Assembly (NCBI RefSeq): GCF_025822245.1 | Contig: NZ_JACKTL010000026.1 | Location: 305,296-369,295 of the forward strand | Length of the DNA: 64,000 bases | Source of the DNA: Mycolicibacterium hodleri | GTDB lineage: Bacteria; Actinomycetota; Actinomycetes; Mycobacteriales; Mycobacteriaceae | Direction of reading: 5' to 3' | In this document: one piece after another, positions 22,688-32,088 of the stretch | How positions within the stretch are numbered: position 1 is the stretch's first letter | Layout: the number at the start of each line of letters is the position of its first letter | Notes under the pieces: generated by a model | What the model was told of the DNA's origin: nothing | Seen by the model: only the letters and a program-made list of their open reading frames with translations | Databases searched by the model: none | Made by a program: the position numbers and the translations under genes

Positions 22688-23602
22688 TCACCGGCGCTCC
22701 TGGTGGTTGTCGCGGTGGGCACGCAAAGTGCGTTCGGTCTGCAGGTAGACCTGCTCCTGCAGGTGCTCGGTGCGGGACTTCGCGGAGGACTTCTTCTGCT
22801 TGGAGGGCGTGTGGTAGCCGCCGGTGACGGTGGCCAGGTCGGGGTCGGTCATGATCCGGATCACCCCGGCAGAGCCCTTGCTGGCGTGGCCGTAGAACGG
22901 TGAGCCCAGCTTCATCATCAGCCCGAAGATTCCGCCGGCCTTGGCGCCGAAGCCGCTGTTCACGCTGCCGGGGCTGACCGCGTTGACGGTGATCCCGCGT
23001 CCGTCGAGTCGGCGGGCCATGGCATAGACCCAGAGCAGGTTGGCCAACTTGGCGTTGAAGTAGGCCTGGGTCTGGGAGTACTTGCCCGGGAAGGACCAAT
23101 CGGTTTCGACGTTCCCGCGCCCCTCGATCAACGCGGTCATGCTGACTACCCGAGACGGTCTTCCCAACGAGTCCGCACCCGCGTGCAGCAGGTCCAGGAG
23201 TGCGTCGGTGAGGGCGGCGACCGCGACGTGGTTGATGGCCATGGTCATCTCGATGCCGTCTGGGGACAGCCGCCGTTCGTTGAACCCGGCGCCGGCGTTG
23301 TTGACCAGACCGTGGATGCCTTGGGGGGCTGCGGCGCGGGCGGCCTCGGCGAGCGCTCGCGCGCCGGCGATCGAGCTGAGATCGGCGGCGAGTGGGAGGA
23401 ACGTGCCCGCTCCGTTGCCGTCGACGACGAGGCCTTCGACGTTGGCGCGTGCCGCTTCCGGGGTGCGGGCGTGGGTCAGGACGGTGGCTCCTTCGTCACC
23501 GAGAAGGCGGGCGGTCTCGTACCCGATGCCGCCCTTGGTGGTGCCGGTGACCAGGACGGTCTGGCCCCGCAAACGGCCGTTGGGGGAGGGGTTCTTGCTC
23601 AT
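22688..23602 (-). CDS. Short-chain dehydrogenase/reductase
   Basis: 304 residues. Cofactor motif 'TGTTKGGIGYE' near residue 20, 'LVNNAGAG' at about 100, the catalytic Ser in 'RVVSMTAL' and Tyr-Lys in 'YFNAK'; 'NAVSPGSVNSGF' follows. A basic, glutamine-rich tail of about 45 residues after the fold is unusual. AGGAG precedes the ATG at 23602. Divergent from the TetR gene at 24083, with a duplicated operator between, so probably controlled by it. Substrate unknown; a xenobiotic ketone or quinone is a guess. Confidence 0.85.
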   Translation of the reverse strand: MSKNPSPNGRLRGQTVLVTGTTKGGIGYETARLLGDEGATVLTHARTPEAARANVEGLVVDGNGAGTFLPLAADLSSIAGARALAEAARAAAPQGIHGLVNNAGAGFNERRLSPDGIEMTMAINHVAVAALTDALLDLLHAGADSLGRPSRVVSMTALIEGRGNVETDWSFPGKYSQTQAYFNAKLANLLWVYAMARRLDGRGITVNAVSPGSVNSGFGAKAGGIFGLMMKLGSPFYGHASKGSAGVIRIMTDPDLATVTGGYHTPSKQKKSSAKSRTEHLQEQVYLQTERTLRAHRDNHQERR

Positions 23603-23611
23603 TGGAGTCTC

Positions 23612-23740
23612 CTAATCGTGGGGTGCGGTTGTGAGGGTGGGCGTGGGCCCGGAATGAGATGCAGGTCGGGCCGCCAGCGGTGGCTTCGAGAACGCGGAGG
23701 CGGCGGCGGTGACGAGGACGTCCTTGCCACTGAATCTCAT
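23612..23740 (-). other. 42-codon ORF upstream of the SDR gene: SDR relic or leader peptide
   Basis: An ATG at 23740 with AAGGA upstream begins 'MRFSGKDVLVTAAAS', which looks like the first strand and the start of the glycine motif of an SDR (usually MxFxGKxVLVTGAAS). It then drifts into a non-SDR proline/threonine-rich tail and stops at 23612, nine bases before the ATG of the real SDR. It may be the remnant of a deleted SDR gene whose promoter now serves the next one, or a short translated leader. Not an independent enzyme. Confidence 0.45.
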
Positions 23741-23800
23741 CGGTCGTTCCTTCTCGATTGGCGTTCGCGGCTAGCTGTTGATGACGAGGTCGCAACCGTT

Positions 23801-23819
23801 TGGACTGATCACTCCACAA
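23801..23819. promoter_or_regulatory. 19-bp operator copy 1 (SDR side)
   Basis: TGGACTGATCACTCCACAA, identical to 24014-24032. Its core is the interrupted palindrome TGGA-n-TGATCA-n-TCCA. It lies 61 bp upstream of the small ORF start at 23740 and 199 bp upstream of the SDR start. Sequence similarity continues for another ~30 bp downstream of both copies (CCGGT...GGAATG). Confidence 0.6.
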
Positions 23820-24013
23820 CCATCTACCGGTCGGATTGGAATGTCAACTCCAGAAATTACTCCTTGGAACGACGATCGAACGCGCGGTGCAGTCGCCTGA
23901 AACCGCATCTGGGCGCGCCACGATGCGGGCAATCTAGCTGCGGTAATGACCCTCGCGCGTTTGCCCGTTTCGCGATGGCGGGCCAGCGTCGTCGGTGGAG
24001 GGCTCTTAAATTA

Positions 24014-24032
24014 TGGACTGATCACTCCACAA
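24014..24032. promoter_or_regulatory. 19-bp operator copy 2 (TetR side)
   Basis: Identical to 23801-23819 and in the same orientation, 213 bp away. It ends 51 bp before the TetR ATG at 24083. This is the expected place for autoregulation. Confidence 0.6.
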
Positions 24033-24082
24033 ATATCCGGTGAATGTGGAATGCCAATACCAGAGCCGGTTACCATCGGAGG

Positions 24083-24688
24083 ATGATCACGCGCAAGGGC
24101 CAGGTGACTCGCGACCGCATCGTGGCCGCCGCCGCGGGCCTGATGTATCAGCAAGGTGTGGCTGGCACCAGTACCGAAGACCTCCAGGCCGCCGCTGAGG
24201 TCAGCGCGTCGCAGATCTACCACTACTTCGACGGCAAGGACTCCCTCGCCTGCGCCGTCATCGGGCATTGGAGCGACACGCTCGTCGGGTTTCACCAACC
24301 CTTGCTCGCGCGCCTCGACGACATCGGCGCGTTGCGCAGCTGGGCCGAGGCCATCGTGGAATCGGCGCGGGCCAACGACTTTCGGGGCGGCTGCCCGTTG
24401 GGCTCGTTGGCAAGCGAGCTCGCCGATCGCGACGAGGCCGCTCGAGTCGACGTCGTCGTCGGCTACCGACGGTGGCAGGGCGTCATCCGTGACGGCCTGT
24501 TCGCGATGAAGGCCCGCGGTTCGCTCGTCGACGACGCGGACGTCGACGAACTCGCGATGGCGCTGCTGGCTGCCCTGCAGGGCGGTCTCCTGTTGTCGAA
24601 GGCCTTGCGCGACGCCGAACCTCTACGAGTCGCACTGAACACCACCATCGACCACATCGCCTCGTTCGCCACGACGGGAACCGACTAG
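24083..24688 (+). CDS. TetR/AcrR-family transcriptional regulator
   Basis: 201 residues with the TetR HTH ('TRDRIVAAAAGLMYQQGVAGTSTEDLQAAAEVSASQIYHYFDGKDSL') and the cysteine motif 'GGCPLGSLASEL' in the ligand domain. It is clearly a paralogue of the regulator at 10480 (same size, same motif, same 'SQ(V/I)YHYF' recognition helix). GGAGG directly abuts the ATG at 24083, so the true start may lie upstream (in-frame GTG at 24044) or the spacing is simply poor. Divergent from the SDR gene and probably its repressor. Confidence 0.85.
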   Translation: MITRKGQVTRDRIVAAAAGLMYQQGVAGTSTEDLQAAAEVSASQIYHYFDGKDSLACAVIGHWSDTLVGFHQPLLARLDDIGALRSWAEAIVESARANDFRGGCPLGSLASELADRDEAARVDVVVGYRRWQGVIRDGLFAMKARGSLVDDADVDELAMALLAALQGGLLLSKALRDAEPLRVALNTTIDHIASFATTGTD

Positions 24689-24975
24689 GCCACGCGGCTC
24701 ACGATCCGCTCGACGGCGCGGGAGAGGGCAGGCGTTCAGCATGGCTCAGTGCGCACCGCACGCCGTGGGCACGATGGAGCCACGTCGGTAAACGCACTGT
24801 GCGGCAAGGCGATCGAGATCGCCTCGATGGCCTGCAGTCACGACGCTGCAACCAGGAGCGGATCTCGCGTGGCTCCGCAAAACTGGCGGTGAAGCGGTTG
24901 CCGACGCCGGGATGCACGTGCAGTTCCGCCTTTGGCATCCTTCTAACGGTGGTGCGGGAATTGGTCAGACGTGGT

Positions 24976-26447
24976 CTACGCCCCCTGCACTCCCTCTCCG
25001 ACTAGCTTTCGAGGGTCGACCACGTCGTCGAAGGTCTTCTCGTCGACGTCACCTGATTTCAGCGCTGCCTCTTTGAGCGTCGTACCGTTGGCGTTGGCCG
25101 CCTCGGCGATCTTCGCGGCGCCGTTGTAGCCGATAACGGGCGTGAGCGCGGTGACGAGCATCAGCGATTCGCCGACCGTTGCGTCGATGCGCGCGTGGTT
25201 GAGCTCGGTTCCCTCGATGGAGTAGGTGCGCATCTTGTCGCACATGTCTCCGATGATGCGAATCGAGTGAAGCGCATTGTTGATGATGATGGGGCGCATG
25301 GCGTTCAGCTCGAATTGCCTTGGCTGCCGGCGAACCCGACGGCGTTGTCCTCGCCGATCACCTGGATGCAGACCATCACCATCGCCTCGCACTGGGTCGG
25401 GTTGACCTTGCCCGGCATGATCGAGCTGCCGGGCTCGTTCTGCGGGAGCAGCAGTTCGCCCAGCCCGCAGCGCGGACCCGAGGCTAGCCAGCGCATGTCG
25501 TTGGCGACCTTCATGAGCGCGACCGCGACGCCGCGCACGGCCGCCATCGCCGCGACCATGGCGTCGAGCGAGCCTTGCGCCGCGAACTTGTTCGGTGCCG
25601 TGCTGAACGGCTTGTCGGTGAGTTCGGCGATCGTCTTGGCGATGTCGGCCGAGAAGCCCTGGGGCGCATTGAGTCCGGTGCCCACCGCGGTGCCGCCGCA
25701 CGCCAGTCGGTAGAGCCCGTCCAGTGACCGGCGTACGTTCTCCATGGCGTCGCGCACCTGGGCGGCGTAACCCGACCACTCCTGGCCGACCGTGAGCGGC
25801 ACTGCGTCCTGCAGATGGGTGCGGCCGGTCTTGACCACGCCCATCCACTGGTTCGCCTTGGCCTCGATCGCGGTGGCGAAGCGGTCCAGCGCGGGCAGCA
25901 TGTGCTCGGTGAGTGCCAACACCGTGGCGATGTGCATGGCGGTGGGAAAGCTGTCGTTGGACGACTGGCCCATGTTGACGTGGTCGTTGGGATGGACCGG
26001 GGTCTGCGTGCCCACCGTCCCGCCCAGCAGCTGAATGGCACGATTGGAGATGACCTCGTTGAGGTTCATGTTCGACTGCGTCCCGGACCCCGTCTGCCAG
26101 ACGTAGAGCGGGAAGTGGTCGTCGAGCTTGCCGGCGATCACCTCGTCAGCGGCCTTGACGATCGCATCGGCACGCCACTGCTCGAGTCGCTCCGCCTTGG
26201 CATTGACGAGCGCGGCCGCCTTCTTGACGTAGCCGTACGCGTGATAGACCGCCTTGGGCATGTGGTCGTCGCCGATCGAGAAGTGCTGCAGCGAGCGCTG
26301 TGTTTGCGCGCCCCAATACCGGTCGGCGGGTACGTCGACGTCGCCCATGGAGTCGAATTCCTTGCGCTGACCGGTCGCGTCGATGCCAATCGGCACGTCC
26401 TTGATCGTCTCGTGCTTGGCAGTCGTCTGGTTCTCGCTGTCAGCCAT
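24976..26447 (-). pseudogene. fumC: Class II fumarate hydratase, frameshifted
   Basis: The first 380 residues are a normal class II fumarase: '[19 protein letters not shown]', '[21 protein letters not shown]', '[18 protein letters not shown]' and the superfamily signature '[11 protein letters not shown]'. After 'AVGFAGSQG' the frame ends in a stop at 25305. The expected continuation ('[20 protein letters not shown]' and on to 'PRKLVGEGV') is intact in another frame down to 24976. One missing base near 25315-25319 (GGCAATTC where GGCCAATTC would restore the frame) explains it. Enzyme: reversible hydration of fumarate to malate. It lies 61 bp downstream of the malic enzyme gene on the same strand. 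Either a fresh mutation or an assembly indel; the rest of the protein shows no decay. Confidence 0.85.
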
Positions 26448-26508
26448 CTGATCCTCCTGGCATTGGGGATGTGGTTCTTGGGCAGGGTCGCCGGGGCCGG
26501 GGCGGGCG

Positions 26509-28128
26509 TCAGTAGGTGGGGGTGTAGGTCAGGCTCTTGATCCAGGCGCGGATGTCATCGGGTCGGTCGACGGTCGCGAGGCCGCGGTCGAAGATGTGCT
26601 CGGCGATGCGGGTGGCCGTGGTGATCTCGACCTCGAGGATCTCATTTTGGTTGGGGTACAGCATCCCTTCATCGCGAGATGCCTGGTCGATTTGGTCTGC
26701 CGAGCCGCGTGCTCCGGCAATCCACATGTCGTCGTCGATGCGCGTCGGCTTGGTCGCGTAGATGGCCAGGCCAAACGCCGGAAAGACGTAGAAGTTGTTG
26801 GCTTGCCCCGGGTGGAAGGTCTTGCCGTTGAAGGTGACGTCGGGGAACTGCACGCCGGCTGCGAAGAGCGCCTTGCCGTCGGTCCACTCATAGGCCTGCT
26901 GCGCGGTGCACTCCGCCTTGTCGGTGGGATTGGACAGCGGAAAGATGATCGGTCGGTCGGTGTTCGCGGCGACTCCCTTGATCACCTCCTCGGTGAACAA
27001 GCCCGGGGTCGTACTCACGCCGATGAGCACCGTCGGTTGAAACGACGTCACCGCCTCGGCCAGGCTCTGCGTCGCGGGCAGGTCCTTGGCATAGACCTTT
27101 TGGGACGGGCTTAGGTCACCACGTGTGGCGTCGAGGAACCCGTCGACGTCGTACATTGCGATGCGTCCGCGGGCATCGTCTCGTGATGATCCCTCGTCGA
27201 TCATCGCCTCCACGATCATGTTGGCGATGCCAATTGCTGCCGATCCTGCACCGGCGAAGAGAACCTTCTGGTCTGCCAGCTTCTCGTTCTTGATTTGAAG
27301 CGCGGTCGTGAGTCCGGCGATGGTGACGCTCGCCGTGCCCTGGATGTCGTCGTTGTAGACGAGGTATTCGTCTTGGTAGCGTGCGAGCAGCCGGATCGCG
27401 TCGGTGCCCTTCCAATCTTCGAAATGTACGCACACGCCCGGGAATACCTCGTTGACGGCCTCCATGAACTCGTCGAGCAGCGCGTCGAGGTCGTCATCGG
27501 AGGGGGGTGTCTCGCGCAGCCCGGTGTATAGCGGATCGGCGCGCAGCGCGGCGTTGGTGGTCCCGATGTCGAAGTGTATGGGCAACAGGCATTCTGGGGG
27601 CACCGCGGCGCACGCCGTGTACAGCTGAAGCTTGCCGATCGGGATGGGGGCGCCGTTGGCCCCGATGTCGCCGAGACCCAGGATGCGCCCGCCGGAGGTG
27701 ACGCAGATGAATCGGATGTCCCGCGTTGGCCAGTTGGCCAGTACCTCGGCGATCCGTCCCTTCATCTTCTTGGTCAGATACATCCCTTGGGGCCCGCGAT
27801 AGATGTGGCCATAGGTGAGGCAGGCGTCGGCGATGGTGGGGTCGTAGACGATCGGGATGAAGCGTGCGGGGTCACTCATCAGCAGCGCATAGAACAGCGT
27901 CGAGTTGCGGTCGCACAGCTCTTCGAGATAGATGTACTGCTCCAGGTCGCTCGGCTTGGCCGCGAGATGGTGCAGCGCGCGTTCGACTTGCACGTCCAGC
28001 GTGTCGACGGCCGCAGGCAACAAGCCTTCGAGGTGGAGGTCGGACCGCTCCTCTGCGGAGAAACCGGTTCCTTTGTTCAATGCTCTGTCGAGCAGGACTT
28101 CCATACCGACACGAGGTTGCTCGCTCAT
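26509..28128 (-). CDS. NAD(P)-dependent malic enzyme (large type)
   Basis: 539 residues, the size of the large NAD-malic enzymes. Family signature region '[29 protein letters not shown]' includes the catalytic Tyr; 'VYDPT' replaces the common 'VYTPT'. Metal/substrate region '[34 protein letters not shown]', and the NAD motif '[12 protein letters not shown]'. It decarboxylates malate to pyruvate, giving NAD(P)H and CO2. AGGAG precedes the ATG at 28128. It sits between the DinB-like gene and fumC in a leftward run of genes, so the pair can turn fumarate into pyruvate. Whether NAD or NADP is preferred is not clear from the sequence. Confidence 0.88.
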   Translation of the reverse strand: MSEQPRVGMEVLLDRALNKGTGFSAEERSDLHLEGLLPAAVDTLDVQVERALHHLAAKPSDLEQYIYLEELCDRNSTLFYALLMSDPARFIPIVYDPTIADACLTYGHIYRGPQGMYLTKKMKGRIAEVLANWPTRDIRFICVTSGGRILGLGDIGANGAPIPIGKLQLYTACAAVPPECLLPIHFDIGTTNAALRADPLYTGLRETPPSDDDLDALLDEFMEAVNEVFPGVCVHFEDWKGTDAIRLLARYQDEYLVYNDDIQGTASVTIAGLTTALQIKNEKLADQKVLFAGAGSAAIGIANMIVEAMIDEGSSRDDARGRIAMYDVDGFLDATRGDLSPSQKVYAKDLPATQSLAEAVTSFQPTVLIGVSTTPGLFTEEVIKGVAANTDRPIIFPLSNPTDKAECTAQQAYEWTDGKALFAAGVQFPDVTFNGKTFHPGQANNFYVFPAFGLAIYATKPTRIDDDMWIAGARGSADQIDQASRDEGMLYPNQNEILEVEITTATRIAEHIFDRGLATVDRPDDIRAWIKSLTYTPTY

Positions 28129-28170
28129 CTCATTCTCCTATCTCATGGGGTCGCGTTGGTGACTGTGGCA

Positions 28171-28968
28171 TCAGATGATGTCGAGACAATCGAGGAACCC
28201 GACGGCGGCGGCCTGATCGCCGGTGAGCTGACAGAAGTTCCGCCAGGGTTTGCGCTTCGTGCCCCAGGCGACGAAGTCGGTTGCCGCACTGCGGATCCGG
28301 GTAGTACCGCTCGCACCGGCCTCGATCGTCAGGCGGGTGTGCGGCCCCTTCGCCGGTCGCACGGTGACGGTGGTCGCGCCGGGCCCGGTGAGTTCGAGGA
28401 CCAGTGGCGCCGTGACGGTGGCGGTGAGTTCGGGTCCCTGCATCTGCGGCACACCGGCGAGCATGAACTCGACGGCAGGTGCCACGAGACGATCGGTCGG
28501 AGGGGGCACGGGGATCGAGAGGGGCCCGTCGGGCGCGAGCATGTCGTTTCGCAGATGGCAGAAGACGTTGAAGGCCATCGTGTTCGCCAGCAGGTGCCGG
28601 GGGTATGTGCCGAGGCCGGGCACCTCGACCGGTGTGTCGGCGCTCGGAGGTTGTTGTGCCATCTCCAGCAGATCGAGTTGTCGCGGACCGTAGTGTTTCC
28701 ACTCGTCGATGACCTCGGCATGGCTGAGCCCGCGCCGCTGATCGACTCGCAGATCGTGGTACCGCTCGCGGTTGCTCGGCGCCGTCGGGTCCGGTGGCGG
28801 CGGTTCGACGGCTTCGTGGGCGAGCGCCGCGAGGTGGGCAATGACGTCGATGACGCGCCAGCCAGCGCACGCCGACGGCGCCTCCCACTGGGCATCGTCG
28901 ACCTCGGCGATGACGGCGTTCAGCTGCTCGGAACTCTCCCGAGCAGCCTCAAAACCTTGTCTGGTCAA
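28171..28968 (-). CDS. Mycothiol-dependent maleylpyruvate-isomerase-family (DinB-like) protein
   Basis: 265 residues. The N-terminal four-helix domain has the actinobacterial signature 'WEAPSACAGWRVIDVIAHLAAL' with the metal/thiol-binding His, and further His in 'HLLANTMAFNVFCHLRNDML'. The C-terminal domain is sterol-carrier-like in character ('TATVTAPLVLELTGPGATTVTVRPAKG'). By family these proteins use mycothiol for isomerisation or conjugation. TTG at 28968 is chosen as start because ACAGGAGA sits just upstream. The gene lies in the same leftward run as the SSADH and malic enzyme; its substrate is not known. Confidence 0.75.
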   Translation of the reverse strand: MTRQGFEAARESSEQLNAVIAEVDDAQWEAPSACAGWRVIDVIAHLAALAHEAVEPPPPDPTAPSNRERYHDLRVDQRRGLSHAEVIDEWKHYGPRQLDLLEMAQQPPSADTPVEVPGLGTYPRHLLANTMAFNVFCHLRNDMLAPDGPLSIPVPPPTDRLVAPAVEFMLAGVPQMQGPELTATVTAPLVLELTGPGATTVTVRPAKGPHTRLTIEAGASGTTRIRSAATDFVAWGTKRKPWRNFCQLTGDQAAAVGFLDCLDII

Positions 28969-29043
28969 CGTATCTCCTGTGACTGGCGCATCCGGCGGGT
29001 GGCCGCGACCAGCCCATCGTCCTTGCAGCCCTGCGGCGCCGTC

Positions 29044-30426
29044 TCAGGCGTCGGCGCCGATCCACACCGTCTTGGCGTTCATGAATTCGCGCATCCCGAG
29101 ATCGGACAGTTCGCGCCCGTAGCCGCTGCGCTTCACGCCACCGAACGGGATCTCCGGATAGCTGGTGGTGTGTCCGTTGATGAAGGCCATGCCGGACTGG
29201 ACGTCGCGGATGAACAGGGCGCGTTCGTCCTCGTCTTCACTCCACAGATTTGAGCCCAGACCGTAGGGGTGACCGTTGGCGACCTCTAGCGCCTCCTGGA
29301 TGGATGCCACCGAGAACACCTGCGCCACAGGGCCGAAGACCTCCTCGTGGAACATCGTCATCTTCGAGGTAACCCCGGTCAGGACCGTGGGCGGGTAAAA
29401 CCAACCAGGTCCCTCGGGCCGCGTGCCGCCGACGAGCGCGGTGGCGCCCTTGGACAGCGCGTCCTCGACGTAGCCCGCCACGTCGTCGCGCCCGGATTCG
29501 GTAGCCAGCGGACCCACGTCGGTGGCGGAGTCCATGGGATCGCCCACGACGAGTGCACCCATCTTGGCGACGAACAACCTCAGGAAGGCGTCGTAGATGT
29601 CGGCGTGTACGAAGAAGCGCTTCCCGTTGATGCAGGACTGGCCGTTGTTGAGGGTGCGGGCCGTCACTGCGACGTCGGCCGCGCGATCCAGGTTCGTCGA
29701 GGGCATCACGATGAACGGGTCGGAACCGCCGAGTTCGAGGACCACCTTCTTGATTTCGCTGCCAGCAATGGTGCCCACCGACTTGCCTGCGGGTTCACTT
29801 CCGGTCAGGGTCGCGGCCCTGACCCGATCATCGCGCAGTACCTGCTCGACACGGCCGGAGGAGATCAGCAGGGTCTGGAACACGTCGTCGGGGAAGCCGG
29901 CGTCGCGGAACAGTTGCTCCATGTACAGCGCGGTCTGGGGCACGTTGGAGGCGTGCTTGAGCAGCCCGACGTTGCCTGCGGTGAGTGCGGGCGCGGCGAA
30001 CCTCATCGCCTGCCACAGCGGGAGGTTCCACGGCATGACCGCGAGTACCGGGCCGATTGGTTGGTACGTCACGTAGGCGTTCTTGGCCCCGACGCGGGTG
30101 GCGTCCGCCGGCAGGTCCCTCAGATACCCGGGTCCTTCGGCAGCGTAGAAGCGTAGCCCGTGAACGCATTTCGCGACCTCTTCCTGCGCCGCGCGGTAGG
30201 TCTTGCCCATCTCGGTAGTGATCAGCTCAGCAACGGAGTCCGCCTCCTTCTCCAGGTGGTCGGCGGCCCGTCCGAGCCATCCGACGCGCTCTTCGACAGT
30301 GGTCAGCCGGTAGGACTCGGCGGCGGCCGCTGCGCGCGCCAGTTTCTCCTCGAGTTCTTCGGCAGTGAGCTCGTCGAAGGTCTTGAGAACCTCTCCGGTA
30401 ACGGGGCTGATGGTGCGAATTGCCAC
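29044..30426 (-). CDS. gabD1: Succinate-semialdehyde dehydrogenase (GabD1-like)
   Basis: 460 residues of the aldehyde dehydrogenase superfamily. Catalytic Cys265 is in 'NNGQSCINGKRFF', the general base Glu in 'VVLELGGSDPFIV', and the cofactor-site motif in 'PWNLPLW' and 'LTGSEPAGKSV'. Length and the 'SPEIPFGGVKRSGYGRE'-type ending (here 'SYPEIPFGGVKRSG') agree with the GabD1 branch found in mycobacteria. It oxidises succinic semialdehyde to succinate. The start is a GTG at 30426. With the malic enzyme and fumarase downstream, the product can be carried to pyruvate (with succinate dehydrogenase from elsewhere). A second, different SSADH (gabD2) is at 54720. Confidence 0.8.
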   Translation of the reverse strand: MAIRTISPVTGEVLKTFDELTAEELEEKLARAAAAAESYRLTTVEERVGWLGRAADHLEKEADSVAELITTEMGKTYRAAQEEVAKCVHGLRFYAAEGPGYLRDLPADATRVGAKNAYVTYQPIGPVLAVMPWNLPLWQAMRFAAPALTAGNVGLLKHASNVPQTALYMEQLFRDAGFPDDVFQTLLISSGRVEQVLRDDRVRAATLTGSEPAGKSVGTIAGSEIKKVVLELGGSDPFIVMPSTNLDRAADVAVTARTLNNGQSCINGKRFFVHADIYDAFLRLFVAKMGALVVGDPMDSATDVGPLATESGRDDVAGYVEDALSKGATALVGGTRPEGPGWFYPPTVLTGVTSKMTMFHEEVFGPVAQVFSVASIQEALEVANGHPYGLGSNLWSEDEDERALFIRDVQSGMAFINGHTTSYPEIPFGGVKRSGYGRELSDLGMREFMNAKTVWIGADA

Positions 30427-30628
30427 GGCGATCCCTTCCTATGTATCGGGGTGGTCAACGATGTCTTCGTCGGCGCGACACGGCGTGTGGCGACGGTCGT
30501 CCTTGTTACGCAGCGTGATTCAGGTGCCCGGTACATTCTGTCGAGATGACTCGCCCGGGAGGTCCGCGGGATGGACGGTGCTGCCAGCCGGCCCGCGGCG
30601 CTCGGGCCGGCCTGGCGGGGAGTCGTGG

Positions 30629-31520
30629 TTAGGGGGCGGGGATCGGGTCTTGGTCGTCGCGCAGTTGCTCGGGTGTCATGTCGAACGATTTCTGGATGCC
30701 GTCGTTGCGGGTGCCGAGACCGTCGGTGGTCTTCTTGCTCCACGGCGCCTCGACGAGGCTCTTGGTCTCCTCGAGCATCGACTTCGGCTCCAAGTTGCGG
30801 TAGCTGTCAATCTCCCCGGCAGCCAGCGCTGTCAGCGTCGCGTACACGGGTTCGGGGTTGAACTGCGCCCGGGGAAAGGCCAGCTTCGAGTAGTCGAACA
30901 ACCGCTGCTGCGGGTCGTCCTCCCAGCTTCTCCCACGTCTGGAAGATGCGGTCGTTGAACCCGGTCAGGAACGGTCCCGGGTTCATGGTCGCGACCTCCA
31001 CGCCGAACTCCTGCAACTCGTCCTTCATGCTCTCGGCAATGGCCTCCACGGCGTGCTTCGAGGCGGAGTAAAGGCCGGTGAACGGGTTGACGTTGAGCCC
31101 CTCGCGGGAGGACACCCAGATGATGCGTCCGGATCCACGTTTGGCCATCTGCTTGGCGATGCCCTGGGTCAGCAGCAGCGGTCCGGTGACGTTGACCTCG
31201 AACTGGTGACGGATGTTGTCTGGGGGAATGTCGACCGTGGAACCGCCTTCGCCGACGCCGGCGTTGTTGACGAGAACTTCGATGCCCCAGTCGAGGGCCT
31301 TGCGGCGGTCGCCGGCGTTGGTGACGTCGAGCTTTTCGACCTGAAGGGTCACCCCGCGCTCGTCGGCTTGTCGCTTCAGGGTCTGCACCTGGCCGTAGAT
31401 CTCGACGGCGGCCACCACAGTGAAGCCCTTCTCGGCGAGTCGCATCGCGACTTCGTATCCGAAGCCGGTTCCGGCTCCGGTGATGAGCACCTTCTTCAAC
31501 GTCGTTGCAGGGGTTGCCAT
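30629..31520 (-). pseudogene. Short-chain dehydrogenase/reductase, frameshifted near the C-terminus
   Basis: The N-terminal 200 residues are an intact SDR: 'VLITGAGTGFGYE', 'VLVNNAGVGEGG', catalytic Ser in 'IIWVSSREG' and 'YSASKHAVEAIAE'. At 'FNDRIFQTWEKLG' the frame shifts and runs into 'GRPAAAVVRLLEAGL', a non-family tail ending at 30807. The proper continuation ('WEDDPQQRLFDYSKLAFPR' and about 80 more residues) is in another frame down to 30629. A one-base gain (or two-base loss) around 30920-30935 would account for this. AAAGGA precedes the ATG at 31520. It follows the tautomerase gene and precedes gabD1 in the same direction. Confidence 0.8.
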
Positions 31521-31665
31521 GACGGCATCCTTTCGGGGTGGGGAGGGCGCCGGCTGACTACGGGCGCCAGTCGGGGGTTGTGTTCATCTGCCAGAGGTGG
31601 GCAGGATCGGTCGGAAGGGGGCAGTCCGTCGCGGTGGGCTCTACGAGGGACCGAAGCTCCACTCG

Positions 31666-32088
31666 TCAGTGCGGGATGGAGTTTGGGTCGAGACGGTCGG
31701 TGGGCACACCCCTGACGTAGGTTGCCACCCCCAGGCCCATGGAGAAGTCGGCCGGCTGAACCGTCATGAGGTTGAAGAAGACGTCCTCGGGCCGCACCTG
31801 CAGCTTTTCCTCCAACTCGTCCACGACGGCTTCGTAGAACGCGCCCTTCTGTTCGGGGGTCGCGACGTCGAGGAAGATCAGTTGGATGAAGATGCAGTTC
31901 TCGGAGCGGTAGATTCCGAGATAGTCGGCGTCGAAGAGGAAGTTCTCCGCCTTGTGTTCGCTGATGGTTTGGAACCGATCCTCGGGCACGCCAAGGCATT
32001 CGATCATCTTGTCGTAGACGACATCGGCGATGGTCCGGCGATATTCCGCTGACTTGCCTTCGATGAGGTCGATACGAGCTAGCGGCAT
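31666..32088 (-). CDS. Tautomerase-superfamily protein (Tautomerase_2-like)
   Basis: 140 residues beginning M-P-L-A-R-I, so Pro2 becomes the N-terminal catalytic proline after Met removal, as in the 4-oxalocrotonate tautomerase superfamily. The duplicated beta-alpha-beta layout of the longer members is visible ('GKSAEYRRTIADVVYDKMIE' and 'PEQKGAFYEAVVDELEEKL'), followed by 'PEDVFFNLMTVQPADFSMG'. Such proteins tautomerise, hydrate or dehalogenate small keto acids in catabolic pathways. AGGAG precedes the ATG at 32088. It is the first gene of the leftward cluster that faces the AraC regulator. Confidence 0.8.
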   Translation of the reverse strand: MPLARIDLIEGKSAEYRRTIADVVYDKMIECLGVPEDRFQTISEHKAENFLFDADYLGIYRSENCIFIQLIFLDVATPEQKGAFYEAVVDELEEKLQVRPEDVFFNLMTVQPADFSMGLGVATYVRGVPTDRLDPNSIPH

